Shown: in pieces, positions 1 through 7,853 of the stretch
Numbering within the stretch: the stretch's first letter is position 1
How the letters are laid out: each line of letters begins with the position of its first letter
Assembly: GCA_945865705.1 (NCBI GenBank)
Contig: CAMBEY010000042.1
Location: 1 to 13,948, forward strand
Length of the DNA stretch: 13,948 nucleotides
Source of the DNA: Candidatus Sulfopaludibacter sp. SbA3
GTDB lineage: Bacteria > Acidobacteriota > Terriglobia > 2-12-FULL-54-10
Reading direction: 5' to 3'
Notes under the pieces: generated by a model
Databases searched by the model: none
Told to the model about the DNA's origin: nothing
What the model saw: the letters and a program-made list of their open reading frames with translations, nothing else
Translations under genes and position numbers: made by a program

Positions 1-97
1 GCAGGAGGTCGATGCGCTTGAGCAGATGGGTATGGACGCCGCGGTGGGCATGGCCGTCTATACCGGAAAGCTTCGACTCGTTGCTCCCCGACCCTGA
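1..97 (+). CDS. C-terminal end of a HisA-like phosphoribosyl isomerase (partial)
   Basis: The frame starting at base 2 is open from the left edge to a TGA at 95-97 and encodes the last 31 residues of a protein. The segment MGMDAAVGMAVYTGKL resembles the C-terminal end of HisA, where the last beta strand and phosphate-binding loop read roughly G-x-D-x-x-[IV]-G-x-A-[LV]-Y-x-G-K. HisA isomerises ProFAR to PRFAR in histidine biosynthesis. The stop codon overlaps the next start (TGATG), so the two genes are probably co-translated. HisF or another TIM-barrel relative is possible because only the tail is visible. Confidence 0.6.
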   Translation, partial: QEVDALEQMGMDAAVGMAVYTGKLRLVAPRP

Positions 98-1140
98 TGT
101 CTGTTATGGAAAATTCCGTTGAAATAGTTGATCTGCGCAATTTGCGCCCCGAAGCGATGGAGTCGCTGCTGGCGGATGAGGCTCACGCCTGGCAGGACAA
201 CCTTCTGTGGGACTATACGGCGACCGTCGGCATGATACGGCGCTTCCTGGATGGGCGTGCGCTGACCGGTTACGCGGCGATGAGCAACGGTCGCGCCGTT
301 GGCTTCACATTCTACGTTTGCGAAGCGGGCAAGGGGTTGGTCGGCGATGTGTTTGTCTGTCCTGACTGGCGCAATGACGCCATCTACAGTCTCCTGCTCA
401 CGCACACGCTGGAGACTTTAGAGGCCACTCCCGGCGTGCGACGCATCGAGGCGCAGTTGCTGCACGTCGATACGCCCGCCGTGCGCGCTCTGTTCGCAGG
501 GCGCGGATACACCTGCTATGGACGCAGCTTTTTGAAGCTGAAGCTGTCTTCGGTGTCCTCAACCCCTGCCACACATTTGCCTCTCGGGGTAGTGATTGCC
601 GAGTGGGAGGCTGGGAAATTTCTCGATTCAGCGAATCTTATTACGCGTTCCTATGCAGGGCACGTGGACTGCGAGGTCAGCGACCAATACCGGACGCAGG
701 CTGGTGCATTGCGCTTTCTCGACAACATCATTCACTATCCCGGCTGCGGGGAGTTTTACCCGCCCGCGTCGCTGCTGGCGTATCGAGGCGGCGGGCACGA
801 TACTGAAGTGACTCCCATCGCGCATCTTGATGGCCAGCCGTGTGGAATGTTACTTACCAGCGTGGTCAGTCCGGGAGTGGCGCACATCACCCAGTTGTGC
901 GTTTCCCCAGAACGGCAGGGGGCTGGAGTGGGGTACGGTCTGTTGCAGCGGGCGCTGGACGTGCTGGCCGCCCGTGGCTTCCAGGCCGTAACCCTGACCG
1001 CCACCGACGCCAACGGCGGCGCCATGAATCTGTATCGACGAGCAGGGTTCTCCACCATGCAGAGTTTCCCGGCATTCGCTTGGGAATCTGGTTCGCAAAG
1101 ACAGGGGTCGCTTGTGGACGGATTGGCTATTCGTCCGTAG
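97..1140 (+). CDS. Tandem GNAT-family N-acetyltransferase
   Basis: This 347-residue protein appears to contain two GNAT folds, which transfer an acyl group from acyl-CoA to an amine. The C-terminal half is clear: a beta strand ending in QLCVSPE (residues 266-272) leads into the acetyl-CoA pyrophosphate-binding motif A, R273-Q274-G-A-G277-V-G279. It is followed by the helix and the A-M-N-L-Y-R-R-A-G-F segment typical of motif B. The N-terminal half has a similar strand (GDVFVCPDWRN), but the glycine-rich loop is degraded, so it is probably a non-catalytic or diverged GNAT repeat. The ATG at 97 overlaps the TGA of the HisA-like gene; a second in-frame ATG lies three codons later. No strong Shine-Dalgarno sequence is visible, which fits translational coupling. 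The 3' end overlaps the convergent ferredoxin-like gene by 14 bases. The substrate cannot be predicted. Confidence 0.87.
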   Translation: MSVMENSVEIVDLRNLRPEAMESLLADEAHAWQDNLLWDYTATVGMIRRFLDGRALTGYAAMSNGRAVGFTFYVCEAGKGLVGDVFVCPDWRNDAIYSLLLTHTLETLEATPGVRRIEAQLLHVDTPAVRALFAGRGYTCYGRSFLKLKLSSVSSTPATHLPLGVVIAEWEAGKFLDSANLITRSYAGHVDCEVSDQYRTQAGALRFLDNIIHYPGCGEFYPPASLLAYRGGGHDTEVTPIAHLDGQPCGMLLTSVVSPGVAHITQLCVSPERQGAGVGYGLLQRALDVLAARGFQAVTLTATDANGGAMNLYRRAGFSTMQSFPAFAWESGSQRQGSLVDGLAIRP

Positions 1141-1489
1141 GCATGGGGTGTGGAGCGTTTTCCTGAAACAACTGGCTCAAGTTCCATTGCAGCTCGGGGG
1201 CGAGCTCCATGATTTCCAAACCTTCCTCTGCCATCAGCTTGCAGGAGAGCGCTTGCGAAAGTTTGTCGCTGCCCGCCTTGCGGATCACCACTCGGCAATA
1301 CTGGCACTCTTCATTCCAGCAGTAGCGGCCAAAGGGGATGGTCTCGGGACAGAGATACTGGAACGCGCGGAGAAGAATCTGGTTCTCAGGAACCTGCATC
1401 GGCTTGCCGCGCACCGTGATGGAGATGAGTTTTTCGAAAGGGCGGTAGAGCGGCACGTTGAAGCGGTCAGCACCCATGCCGCCGATCAT
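1127..1489 (-). CDS. 2Fe-2S ferredoxin-like protein
   Basis: This protein is 120 residues long from the chosen start. It carries the plant-type [2Fe-2S] cysteine pattern C-x4-C-x2-C (CWNEECQYC), with a fourth cysteine about 20 residues later in ALSCK. Before it lies the beta-grasp strand pair seen in ferredoxins and in the N-terminal domain of NuoG (ISITVRGKPMQVPENQILL). The likely role is one-electron transfer in the cytoplasm; no partner oxidoreductase is adjacent. I chose the ATG at 1489 because GGGAG lies 8 bases upstream. Longer in-frame starts exist at 1552 (ATG, GGAG only 4 bases away) and 1591 (TTG), and would add 21 or 34 residues before the conserved domain. An open frame lies on the opposite strand over the same bases, but the cysteine motif decides for this one. 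The gene is convergent with the GNAT gene, overlapping it by 14 bases. Confidence 0.8.
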   Translation of the reverse strand: MIGGMGADRFNVPLYRPFEKLISITVRGKPMQVPENQILLRAFQYLCPETIPFGRYCWNEECQYCRVVIRKAGSDKLSQALSCKLMAEEGLEIMELAPELQWNLSQLFQENAPHPMPTDE

Positions 1490-1610
1490 AGCACGATCTC
1501 CCGATGGTTTATCCTCACCTTCCCAGTAATGATTCCGGCACAGCGAGGGCATCTTGCTCCGTGGTCGGAATTCGGCATGCCCCCACGGCAATCCAGATAT
1601 TGATCCCGTT

Positions 1611-1626
1611 GCGGCCTGCCGGCCGC
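1611..1626. other. GC-rich hairpin in the divergent intergenic region
   Basis: GCGGCC and GGCCGC form perfect 6-base arms around a 4-base TGCC loop, extendable by two wobble pairs when transcribed on the plus strand. The hairpin lies between the divergent ferredoxin-like and helicase-nuclease genes, about 78 bases before the latter. No T-run follows it, so it is not a standard terminator. It may be chance in GC-rich DNA. Confidence 0.25.
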
Positions 1627-1685
1627 GGGCTTACCTTCTCGAATTATATAGCGGGAATTAGCCGCGAAAACTGTCTTCCGCCCGG

Positions 1686-1691
1686 TACAAT
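1686..1691 (+). promoter_or_regulatory. Possible -10 element (TACAAT) before the helicase-nuclease gene
   Basis: TACAAT matches five of six bases of the TATAAT consensus and ends 12 bases before the ATG at 1704. It would give a leader of only about 6 bases. No recognisable -35 hexamer stands at the expected distance, so the call is weak. Confidence 0.25.
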
Positions 1692-1703
1692 TATTGGTGA
1701 CCC

Positions 1704-4700
1704 ATGCCGAATATCAAACTAAATGCCGAGCAGCGGCGGGCCGTGGAATACGGCGAAGGACCATTGCTGATTGTGGCCGGCGCGGGCACGGGTAAGACGC
1801 GTGTCCTGATTGAGCGTGTCGGACATCTTCTAAGTGAGGTCAAGGGCCTCAAGCCGGAGAACATACTGGCGCTGACGTTCTCGCGCAAAGCCGCATCGGA
1901 GATGCGCCAGCGCGCTGCCGAGCGCTTCGGGTCAGCCGCGGCCGGGGCGCGATTCTCCACTTTCCATTCTTTTTGCAATGATCTGATCGCCAGCGAAACT
2001 GAGAGTCGTCCGCTCGACAAGATTGATCAGTGGATATTTCTGCGCCGCAATCTCGATAAGCTGGATCTCGATCATTACTTCAAAGTATCCAACCCTGGGC
2101 AGTTCCTGAGTGACTTGGTGGATTTTGCATCGCGCTGCCACGACAACCTTGTTTCGCCGGGCGATTACAATGACTATGTTCACCGCTTGGCAGCGGCGGG
2201 TCCGCCTCCCTTACTATCAGAGCCAGAAGCGATTGGAAGCAAGAAACGCAAGCCGAAGAAGGCGATTGATCCGGTGGCGGAGTTCGAGGCCGAACTCAAG
2301 CGCCAGCGTGAGGTGGCGCGCGTCTACCAATTGCTGGAGGAGATGCAGGAGCAACAGAACTACCTGAGTTATGGCGCGATGATCTCACGCGCCGTGCGCC
2401 TGCTCGATGACTTGCCCGAGTTGCTCGCGCGCCTGCGAGCGGAGTTCCGCTTCATTTTGGTGGACGAATTCCAGGACACCAACACGGCGCAGTTCGAACT
2501 GCTGCGGCGACTGGCGGGTGAGTCGCGCAACATTACTGTGGTGGGCGATGATGATCAGGCAATCTACCGGTTTCGCGGGGCGAGTTTCGCCAGCTTCGAT
2601 CAGTTTCGCGAGGAGTTCGCCGGGCACGCGCGCGTCGTGTTGGATCGCAACTACCGCTCCAGCGACAAAATTCTTTCCGTGGCGGGCAGAGCAATCTCTC
2701 GCAATAAGAACCGCTATCTGCCAGACAAAAAACTCATTGCCAACAGGCCTGTCGGACCGCGTGTGGAAGTGTGGGAGTTTGCCGACGAGCACGCGCAGGC
2801 TCGTCACACGGCGGATGAGATCGCGCGCTGCGTCACGGAGGCGCAGGCCCATTCTGCTGGCGGAGACAAGGTCATCGACTATTCCAGCTTTGCCGTGCTG
2901 TATCGCGCGCACTCGCACCGCCAGTTGCTGGTCAATGCATTGCGTGAGCGGAGGATTCCGTTTGCGATTCGTGGGTTGGCAATCAACGATCTGCCCGTGG
3001 TACGTGACTTGATCGCGTTTCTGCGCGTCATCGGCGATTCGCGCGACAGTGTTAGCATGGCGCGAGTGCTGCGATCATTCGCTCGCAGTTCGCGCTGGGA
3101 TATGCCGGACGAGGTGTTCGCGGAGTGCTGCAAGCGCGCCAGCCGTGAGCGGATAAGTCTTTCACAGGCGGCGTCAAAAGCGGAATGGGCGGGCTGCGAC
3201 GATTTTACAAAGTTTCTCCTGCGCTGCCGCCAGCGCGCGGCAGATGTGCGCGTGGCGGCGTGGTTTCCTCTGCTCACCGATGATCTCGGTCTGCCGCGGA
3301 CGGCGATTGAGCGTGCGCCGCTCAAGGTGTTCAAAGATTTTCTGGAAACTTGGAATGAGGAGAAGTGCGAGAGCGGATTGCTGGATGAGTTTCTAGAATA
3401 CTTTGGCTACTTTGAAGAGGCGGGCGGCAAAATCAACCTTCCAGATGATGAGGAAGGGGAATTCAGCCGCGTCACTGTGAGCGGCAAGAGTGCGCTGCCC
3501 ATGCCCGCCAGAGAACAGGCGGAGATGTTCCGTGATTCGTCCGCACCCGGCAGCGGGGACTTTGAGGACCCACAGGAGGAACCAGAGAGCGAGTATCCCC
3601 TTGGCCGCGTGCAGATGATGACCATCCATGCCTCCAAAGGGCTGGAGTTCGATCATGTATTCGCCTGGAGGTTGGTGCGTCGATCATTTCCCGCAGCGAA
3701 TCGCAAGCCATTGATCGCTCTTCCGGAGGAGCTGTGGAAAGGGGCGCTGCCTACGGGGGACTATCATCTTGAAGAGGAGCGGAGGCTGTTCTATGTCGCA
3801 CTCACACGGGCCCGCGAGTCCCTGACGTTGGTAACCGTGTCGAATGAGTCCACCCGGCCATCGCCTTTTGTGGATGACTTACAGGACGTGCCGCCTTCCG
3901 ATCTGGTTTGGACGCGGCCCATTGTATCTCCCGTTCTACAGGCCGCATTGGATCGTGTGAATGATGCCACGCAATTGTTGCCGCTTGGCCTGGTCCCACG
4001 GCGCGAGGATGCCGCCCGCCCGGTGTCGCTGAGTATCTCGCAGTTAGAAAGCTACCTGGATTGCCCCTTAAGATATTACTTTGGCTATGTTCTGCAAATT
4101 CCCGTTCCCGCCGCGCCCGCGCTGCTGTTCGGAACGGTGATGCATGCCGCGGCGCGCGAAGTGGTTCGTCTCGTCTGCGAAATGCGCAAGGACTTATCCG
4201 ACCTCGAAGTCGAAGCGATTCTGAATCAGCATTGGGCCAAAGTATCGATGGACGATTCGGTGCAGGAGGCCAAGTATCGCGAGCAGGGGTTGGCGCAACT
4301 TAAGCAACTCCGTGATGCCTGGAAAGAGCGGAAGATCAAACTGCTGCACCAGGAAAAGCCTTTCGAGATGCAGTTCGGAGGCTGCCGCGTTACCGGCAGA
4401 ATCGATCAGGTGCAGCGCAATGAAGCAGGAAAAGTGGAGTTGCTGGAGTTCAAGACCGGGCGGCCGAAGACGCAGAAGGAAACCGATGAGATGCGTCAGT
4501 TGACGCTCTATGCCGAAGCCTGCCGCAAGGTGCTGGGCGTCAAGCCGGAGGCCATCGCCCTGTGCAACTTGACCGGACAGGAGATTCTCCACACCTCACG
4601 TAGCGCGGATGAGTTGAGCACACTGGAGGATGAATTCAGGGATGCACATCAGCGCATTTCCGCCGGTTCGTTTCCTGCCCAGCCCGGTTTCATGACTTGC

Positions 4701-4754
4701 CGCAACTGCGCCTATCGTCCTATCTGCCCGCAGCATGAGCAGCGCGGCAATTAG
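1704..4754 (+). CDS. UvrD/PcrA-type SF1A helicase fused to a RecB/AddB-like PD-(D/E)XK nuclease with Fe-S cysteines
   Basis: This 1016-residue protein is predicted to unwind DNA 3'-to-5' and to cut single strands, acting in double-strand-break or replication-fork processing. The helicase motifs are in order: Q motif near residue 10, Walker A GAGTGKT (26-32), Ia (ALTFSRKAASEM), Walker B VDEFQD (253-258), III (GDDDQAIYRFRG), IV (LDRNYRSS), V (MTIHASKGLEFD from 639) and VI (LFYVALTRAR, 695-704). The C-terminal third is the nuclease: H814, D901 (GRID), E915-x-K917, then Q932-x3-Y936. C787, C999, C1002 and C1008 form the spaced four-cysteine pattern known to hold a 4Fe-4S cluster in AddB and AdnB. 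The layout resembles mycobacterial AdnA/AdnB, but no second subunit gene is adjacent. An acidic stretch near residues 570-630 may be a flexible 2B insertion. No good Shine-Dalgarno sequence is visible: GGTGA lies only 3 bases from the ATG. Confidence 0.93.
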   Translation: MPNIKLNAEQRRAVEYGEGPLLIVAGAGTGKTRVLIERVGHLLSEVKGLKPENILALTFSRKAASEMRQRAAERFGSAAAGARFSTFHSFCNDLIASETESRPLDKIDQWIFLRRNLDKLDLDHYFKVSNPGQFLSDLVDFASRCHDNLVSPGDYNDYVHRLAAAGPPPLLSEPEAIGSKKRKPKKAIDPVAEFEAELKRQREVARVYQLLEEMQEQQNYLSYGAMISRAVRLLDDLPELLARLRAEFRFILVDEFQDTNTAQFELLRRLAGESRNITVVGDDDQAIYRFRGASFASFDQFREEFAGHARVVLDRNYRSSDKILSVAGRAISRNKNRYLPDKKLIANRPVGPRVEVWEFADEHAQARHTADEIARCVTEAQAHSAGGDKVIDYSSFAVLYRAHSHRQLLVNALRERRIPFAIRGLAINDLPVVRDLIAFLRVIGDSRDSVSMARVLRSFARSSRWDMPDEVFAECCKRASRERISLSQAASKAEWAGCDDFTKFLLRCRQRAADVRVAAWFPLLTDDLGLPRTAIERAPLKVFKDFLETWNEEKCESGLLDEFLEYFGYFEEAGGKINLPDDEEGEFSRVTVSGKSALPMPAREQAEMFRDSSAPGSGDFEDPQEEPESEYPLGRVQMMTIHASKGLEFDHVFAWRLVRRSFPAANRKPLIALPEELWKGALPTGDYHLEEERRLFYVALTRARESLTLVTVSNESTRPSPFVDDLQDVPPSDLVWTRPIVSPVLQAALDRVNDATQLLPLGLVPRREDAARPVSLSISQLESYLDCPLRYYFGYVLQIPVPAAPALLFGTVMHAAAREVVRLVCEMRKDLSDLEVEAILNQHWAKVSMDDSVQEAKYREQGLAQLKQLRDAWKERKIKLLHQEKPFEMQFGGCRVTGRIDQVQRNEAGKVELLEFKTGRPKTQKETDEMRQLTLYAEACRKVLGVKPEAIALCNLTGQEILHTSRSADELSTLEDEFRDAHQRISAGSFPAQPGFMTCRNCAYRPICPQHEQRGN

Positions 4755-4981
4755 AAGAAAACTGGACCAGCAGATGAATACATGACAAACTCTAGCAGTG
4801 ATAAGTTGATGATTTGCTGAAGGTTTCGTGGATGGAGGCGAGGGATTCCAAGCTGATATTAGTACTAGTTACCTCCTACTCATAATAGGACCAGCGGACT
4901 ATTGCGCGAGGACCATGTGTAGCGGAGAATCGAAAGTGTAAGTAGCAGTAGAATTTATTACAGCAGGTAAAGAGGTCTTGC

Positions 4982-5311
4982 ATGAACGCCACTGACAAAC
5001 GCCGAGCCCGTCGGTTCCCGATGCAACCGCCAGTCTCCATCCGACCGGAGAGTGCCAAGAACGGCTCGCAGACGGTGCAGACACGAGATGTAAGCTCAAG
5101 CGGGATCTACTTTGATTTCCAGTCGCCGATGAGTGTTGGAACCTCCGTCGAGTTTCTCATGACTCTTCCCGAACCGCTAACCAAGGGGAGCCCGGTGCGC
5201 ATCAAGTGTATCGGTAAGGTTGTGCGTGTCGACCAGAATGGCAACGGAAGCACCTCACAAGTGGGGATTGCCGCCACTATCGAACGCTATGAGTTTGTCC
5301 GCGAGAACTAA
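4982..5311 (+). CDS. PilZ-domain protein
   Basis: This 109-residue single-domain protein belongs to the PilZ family, whose members typically bind cyclic di-GMP. Both halves of the ligand motif are present: an arginine cluster at the N-terminus (R7, R8, R10, R11, satisfying R-x3-R) and D36-x-S38-x2-G41 in RDVSSSGIYF. The rest has the strand pattern of the beta barrel. It could act as a small c-di-GMP-responsive adaptor for motility, exopolysaccharide or pili, but no such gene is nearby. AGAGG lies 6 bases before the ATG and supports this start. The 227 bases upstream, after the helicase gene, hold no convincing terminator or gene, so the gene probably has its own promoter there. It is convergent with hemW, 65 bases apart. 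Confidence 0.88.
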   Translation: MNATDKRRARRFPMQPPVSIRPESAKNGSQTVQTRDVSSSGIYFDFQSPMSVGTSVEFLMTLPEPLTKGSPVRIKCIGKVVRVDQNGNGSTSQVGIAATIERYEFVREN

Positions 5312-5376
5312 GGTACACGCACTTTCCTCCTGTGCCATATTTCTAGTTCCAGGTTTTCTGTTCTGCTATCCACCCC

Positions 5377-6552
5377 TCAAGCAATACCCAGAAATCCCGC
5401 AAAAACTTCGTTTGAGAAAATTACGCCGTGATTGGTGAGGCGGATTTTTCCCCCAGTACGCTCAATCCAACCGGATGCAATACAGCTATTGATCTGTGCT
5501 ACCATCTCCGCATTTTCTACATCCCGATGGTCAAGATGAATCCCCTCGCGGCGGCGCAAGCCGAGAAAAAATCTTTCTTCACGACGTTCCGTGTCGCTCA
5601 AGGCGCGGGGCTCATCAAAGATGGACGTGATGCTCTCGATGCCTTGCAGATAGCTATCAATGGAATCGGTGTTGGCCCAGCGGTGGCGGCCATCGTAGGA
5701 GTGGGCATCCACGCCGAATCCGAAGTAGGGAGCCGCCGTCCAATACTTTTCATTATGCCGCGAGGCCCGTCCTGGCTGGGCAAAGTTGGATATTTCATAG
5801 TGCTCGTATCCATTGCTATTTAGTCGCGCCATCGCATGAAAATAGAACTCGACGATCGCTTCTTCCGGCGGGACAGCGCCGGCGCCGTAGCGAGGACCAG
5901 CGCGCAGCAGCTCGCCACCTAAGCGACTGTTCTCGTCCACTTCCAACATATACACGGAGAGGTGCGGGACGCCTAAGGCCAACGCGGCATCCAGTGACTC
6001 CTGCCAACTTTCTGCGGTCTGGTGCGGGAGTCCGGCGATGAGGTCGATGCTGATGTTGGAGATTCCCGCCTGCCGCAGATGGTTGCAGGCCTCGGCCACC
6101 GTGGCGGCAGTATGCTGGCGACCGACGGCGCGCAACTCGCGCTCAACCATTGACTGCACGCCCATGCTGACGCGATTCACTCCCGCCGCGGCCCACTCAG
6201 CGGCCCGTTCGGCGCCTCCTTCGGACCCTATGTTCTCCGGGCTGGCCTCGATGGTGATTTCAGCATCCGGCTCCAGGGAGAATCGCGCCGAGATGGACAG
6301 AATCAGATTCCGTAGCTGACCACCATTCAGAAGTCCCGGTGTGCCGCCGCCCATAAAAATGCTGTCAGCTGGAGCGCCTTCATAACCCGGAAGCCCGGCC
6401 TGCTCCCAGCGAGCGGAGCTCTGCGCTATTTCTTTGCTCAGTGCAGAGAGGTAGGACGGCAGCGCAGAGAAGGCGCGTGCCTCCGAGGCGAAGTTGCAGT
6501 AGGTACACTTCTGCCGGCAGAACGGAATGCTGAGATAGATACCAGCGGCCAT
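5377..6552 (-). CDS. hemW: HemW, radical SAM heme chaperone (coproporphyrinogen III oxidase-like)
   Basis: This 391-residue protein has the normal length for HemW. The radical-SAM cysteines C12-x3-C16-x2-C19 follow an IYLSIPF strand, as is typical of HemW, and GGGTP (68-72) is the SAM-binding glycine motif. Further family marks are YEISNFAQPG, the R-H-N-x2-Y-W segment and FFLGLRRREGI in the C-terminal domain. HemW binds heme and a 4Fe-4S cluster and acts in heme delivery. It was long annotated as oxygen-independent coproporphyrinogen oxidase, and lacks the extra N-terminal region of true HemN. The ATG at 6552 puts the first strand right at the N-terminus, as in homologues, although the Shine-Dalgarno sequence is poor. 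The left arm of an inverted repeat (6571-6592) lies just upstream, within the likely leader. Confidence 0.9.
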   Translation of the reverse strand: MAAGIYLSIPFCRQKCTYCNFASEARAFSALPSYLSALSKEIAQSSARWEQAGLPGYEGAPADSIFMGGGTPGLLNGGQLRNLILSISARFSLEPDAEITIEASPENIGSEGGAERAAEWAAAGVNRVSMGVQSMVERELRAVGRQHTAATVAEACNHLRQAGISNISIDLIAGLPHQTAESWQESLDAALALGVPHLSVYMLEVDENSRLGGELLRAGPRYGAGAVPPEEAIVEFYFHAMARLNSNGYEHYEISNFAQPGRASRHNEKYWTAAPYFGFGVDAHSYDGRHRWANTDSIDSYLQGIESITSIFDEPRALSDTERREERFFLGLRRREGIHLDHRDVENAEMVAQINSCIASGWIERTGGKIRLTNHGVIFSNEVFAGFLGIA

Positions 6553-6570
6553 GTGATTTTCTGTATACCC

Positions 6571-6720
6571 ATCCGAGCCGCGATGGAGCGGCTACAAAAT
6601 TCAACGATCGTGATTCGGTAATATGGTTCAACCCCGCTTGCTGCTAACGTGGGATTTTCACCCCCAGCCATTTCCTGTCGATCCCAATCGTTGCCGCTCC
6701 ATTACTGTCGCGGCTCGGAT
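6571..6720. repeat. Interrupted inverted repeat, family member A
   Basis: The right arm (6694-6720), read on the minus strand, is ATCCGAGCCGCGACAGTA followed by ATGGAGCGG. The left arm (6571-6590) carries the same ATCCGAGCCGCGA and TGGAGCGG but lacks the 6 bases between them. The arms are about 100 bases apart, so this copy looks expanded or decayed. It fills the gap between the dioxygenase gene, whose stop codon it touches, and hemW. The core GAGCCGCGAC...GGAGCGG is shared with 11522-11610 and 13279-13372. It may form a stem downstream of the dioxygenase gene. Confidence 0.75.
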
Positions 6721-7853
6721 TAGGTCGCGGATTCGTTGAAAGAGGACTGGACAGATTGATGTTCAGCTTCGGTGTAATCCTGCCAACGAATCTGCCCGAA
6801 GGGCCTCAGGATGGGTTCATCGGTTATGGAAAACAGCACGGCGTCAGCGGTCTCCGCCGCGTGCTCATGCCAGCACCACGTTGGCACGGCGAAAGTGTCG
6901 CCCTTCTGCCAGTCAAAGCGCACGCCGTTGATGACCGACCAGCCGCTGCCCTCCGCCACATGGTATACCGTGCTGATGGTGTGCCGGTGCGCGCGCGTGT
7001 GCAGTCCCTTGGGGAGCAACTGAATGCGGCAGCCCATGGTGGGCAGCGCTTCGCCTCCCGTGGCGGGATTGGCATAGCGCAGCAGATGGCCGTCGAAGGG
7101 ATCAGACGGCTGACTCCTCCGCATCAACTCCAGCGCTTCACGCGCCGCGCCCCAGCGATACGCCAGCACGGGCGACGCTGCTCCCGGTTGCGAAAGCCGC
7201 GAACCGGCGGAACCGTCGGCGGGGAACAAGGCGCGACCGTAGAGTGTCTCCGAGTGGGTGGCAGGCAGCGTTACGGCTTGATGCAATTCCGCGCCGTCCT
7301 CCAGAAACATGCTGTTCAGAAATGCCGTGAAGGGAATATCTAACCCATCGAGCCACATCACAGGATCGTTGCCCTCGTTGCCGTGATCGTGCCACTGCCC
7401 TGACGGTGTCAGGATCAGGTCTCCTGGCTCCATGAAAATTTTCTCGCCTTCGACCGACGTGTATGCCCCGCGCCCCTCGATGAGAAACCGCAGCGCGGCG
7501 GGCGAGTGCCGGTGCGCGCGCGCCGTCTCGCCCGGCAGGATGAGTTGCGCCGCAGCATAGAGAGTGGCGGTTGCGCCGATACGCGCTGGATTCTTGGGAT
7601 TCAGAAACATCAGTACGCGCCGCTCGGCTTCGAGCGCAGTGATCAGCTCACCAGCGCGCAGAAGGCGCGGGCGGACGACCTCCCAGCGCCACATGTACGG
7701 AATCTCGCGCAGGCGCGGCTCACGCGTCAGCACCGCGCGATAAATTTCCCACAGCGGTCCCATCTGCCACTGCTCGATCTCACGGCGAAACGCGTCGCGC
7801 TCGGTCGTTAGACTAATTCCATGTTCGCTTGCTTGGGTTGGCAAATTCTTCAT
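6720..7853 (-). CDS. Gentisate 1,2-dioxygenase-like bicupin ring-cleaving dioxygenase
   Basis: This 377-residue protein contains two cupin barrels. The N-terminal MGPLWEIYRAVLTREP resembles the PLWE...EP segment of gentisate 1,2-dioxygenases, which open gentisate to maleylpyruvate using Fe(II) and O2. The first cupin has H114-x-H116 (RAHRHSP) and H155/H157 in WHDHG, the expected iron ligands. The second repeats the pattern at H289/H291 and H329/H331 (WCWHEH), so both barrels keep metal-binding histidines. 1-hydroxy-2-naphthoate and salicylate 1,2-dioxygenases share this fold, so the substrate is uncertain. No maleylpyruvate isomerase, fumarylpyruvate hydrolase or transporter gene is in the window. 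The ATG overlaps the TGA of the upstream membrane-protein gene (ATGA), suggesting one transcript. Confidence 0.85.
   Translation of the reverse strand: MKNLPTQASEHGISLTTERDAFRREIEQWQMGPLWEIYRAVLTREPRLREIPYMWRWEVVRPRLLRAGELITALEAERRVLMFLNPKNPARIGATATLYAAAQLILPGETARAHRHSPAALRFLIEGRGAYTSVEGEKIFMEPGDLILTPSGQWHDHGNEGNDPVMWLDGLDIPFTAFLNSMFLEDGAELHQAVTLPATHSETLYGRALFPADGSAGSRLSQPGAASPVLAYRWGAAREALELMRRSQPSDPFDGHLLRYANPATGGEALPTMGCRIQLLPKGLHTRAHRHTISTVYHVAEGSGWSVINGVRFDWQKGDTFAVPTWCWHEHAAETADAVLFSITDEPILRPFGQIRWQDYTEAEHQSVQSSFNESAT

Noticed and set aside
756..1307. 183-codon minus-strand open frame overlapping the GNAT gene
   Set aside because: It lies opposite well-supported GNAT motif A coding sequence and also crosses the ferredoxin-like gene; it is an antisense shadow of GC-rich coding DNA.
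1112..1603. 163-codon open frame on the plus strand opposite the ferredoxin-like gene
   Set aside because: The minus-strand frame has a clear C-x4-C-x2-C...C ferredoxin motif and beta-grasp strands; the plus-strand translation resembles nothing and has no ribosome site.
2385..2918. 177-codon minus-strand open frame inside the helicase-nuclease gene
   Set aside because: It is antisense to helicase motifs II-IV and has no independent support.
1704..4754. Reading the helicase-nuclease as a defence-system component
   Set aside because: No methyltransferase, retron, CBASS, argonaute, toxin or phage-related gene is next to it, and the architecture matches housekeeping break-processing enzymes.
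4755..4981. Possible small gene or RNA between the helicase-nuclease and PilZ genes
   Set aside because: Short frames lack ribosome sites, and no clear hairpin-plus-T-run, tRNA shape or strong promoter was seen; only AT-richer sequence consistent with a promoter region is present.
6756..7343. 195-codon plus-strand open frame opposite the dioxygenase gene
   Set aside because: The minus strand encodes two complete cupin motifs with their histidines; the plus-strand product has no recognisable feature.
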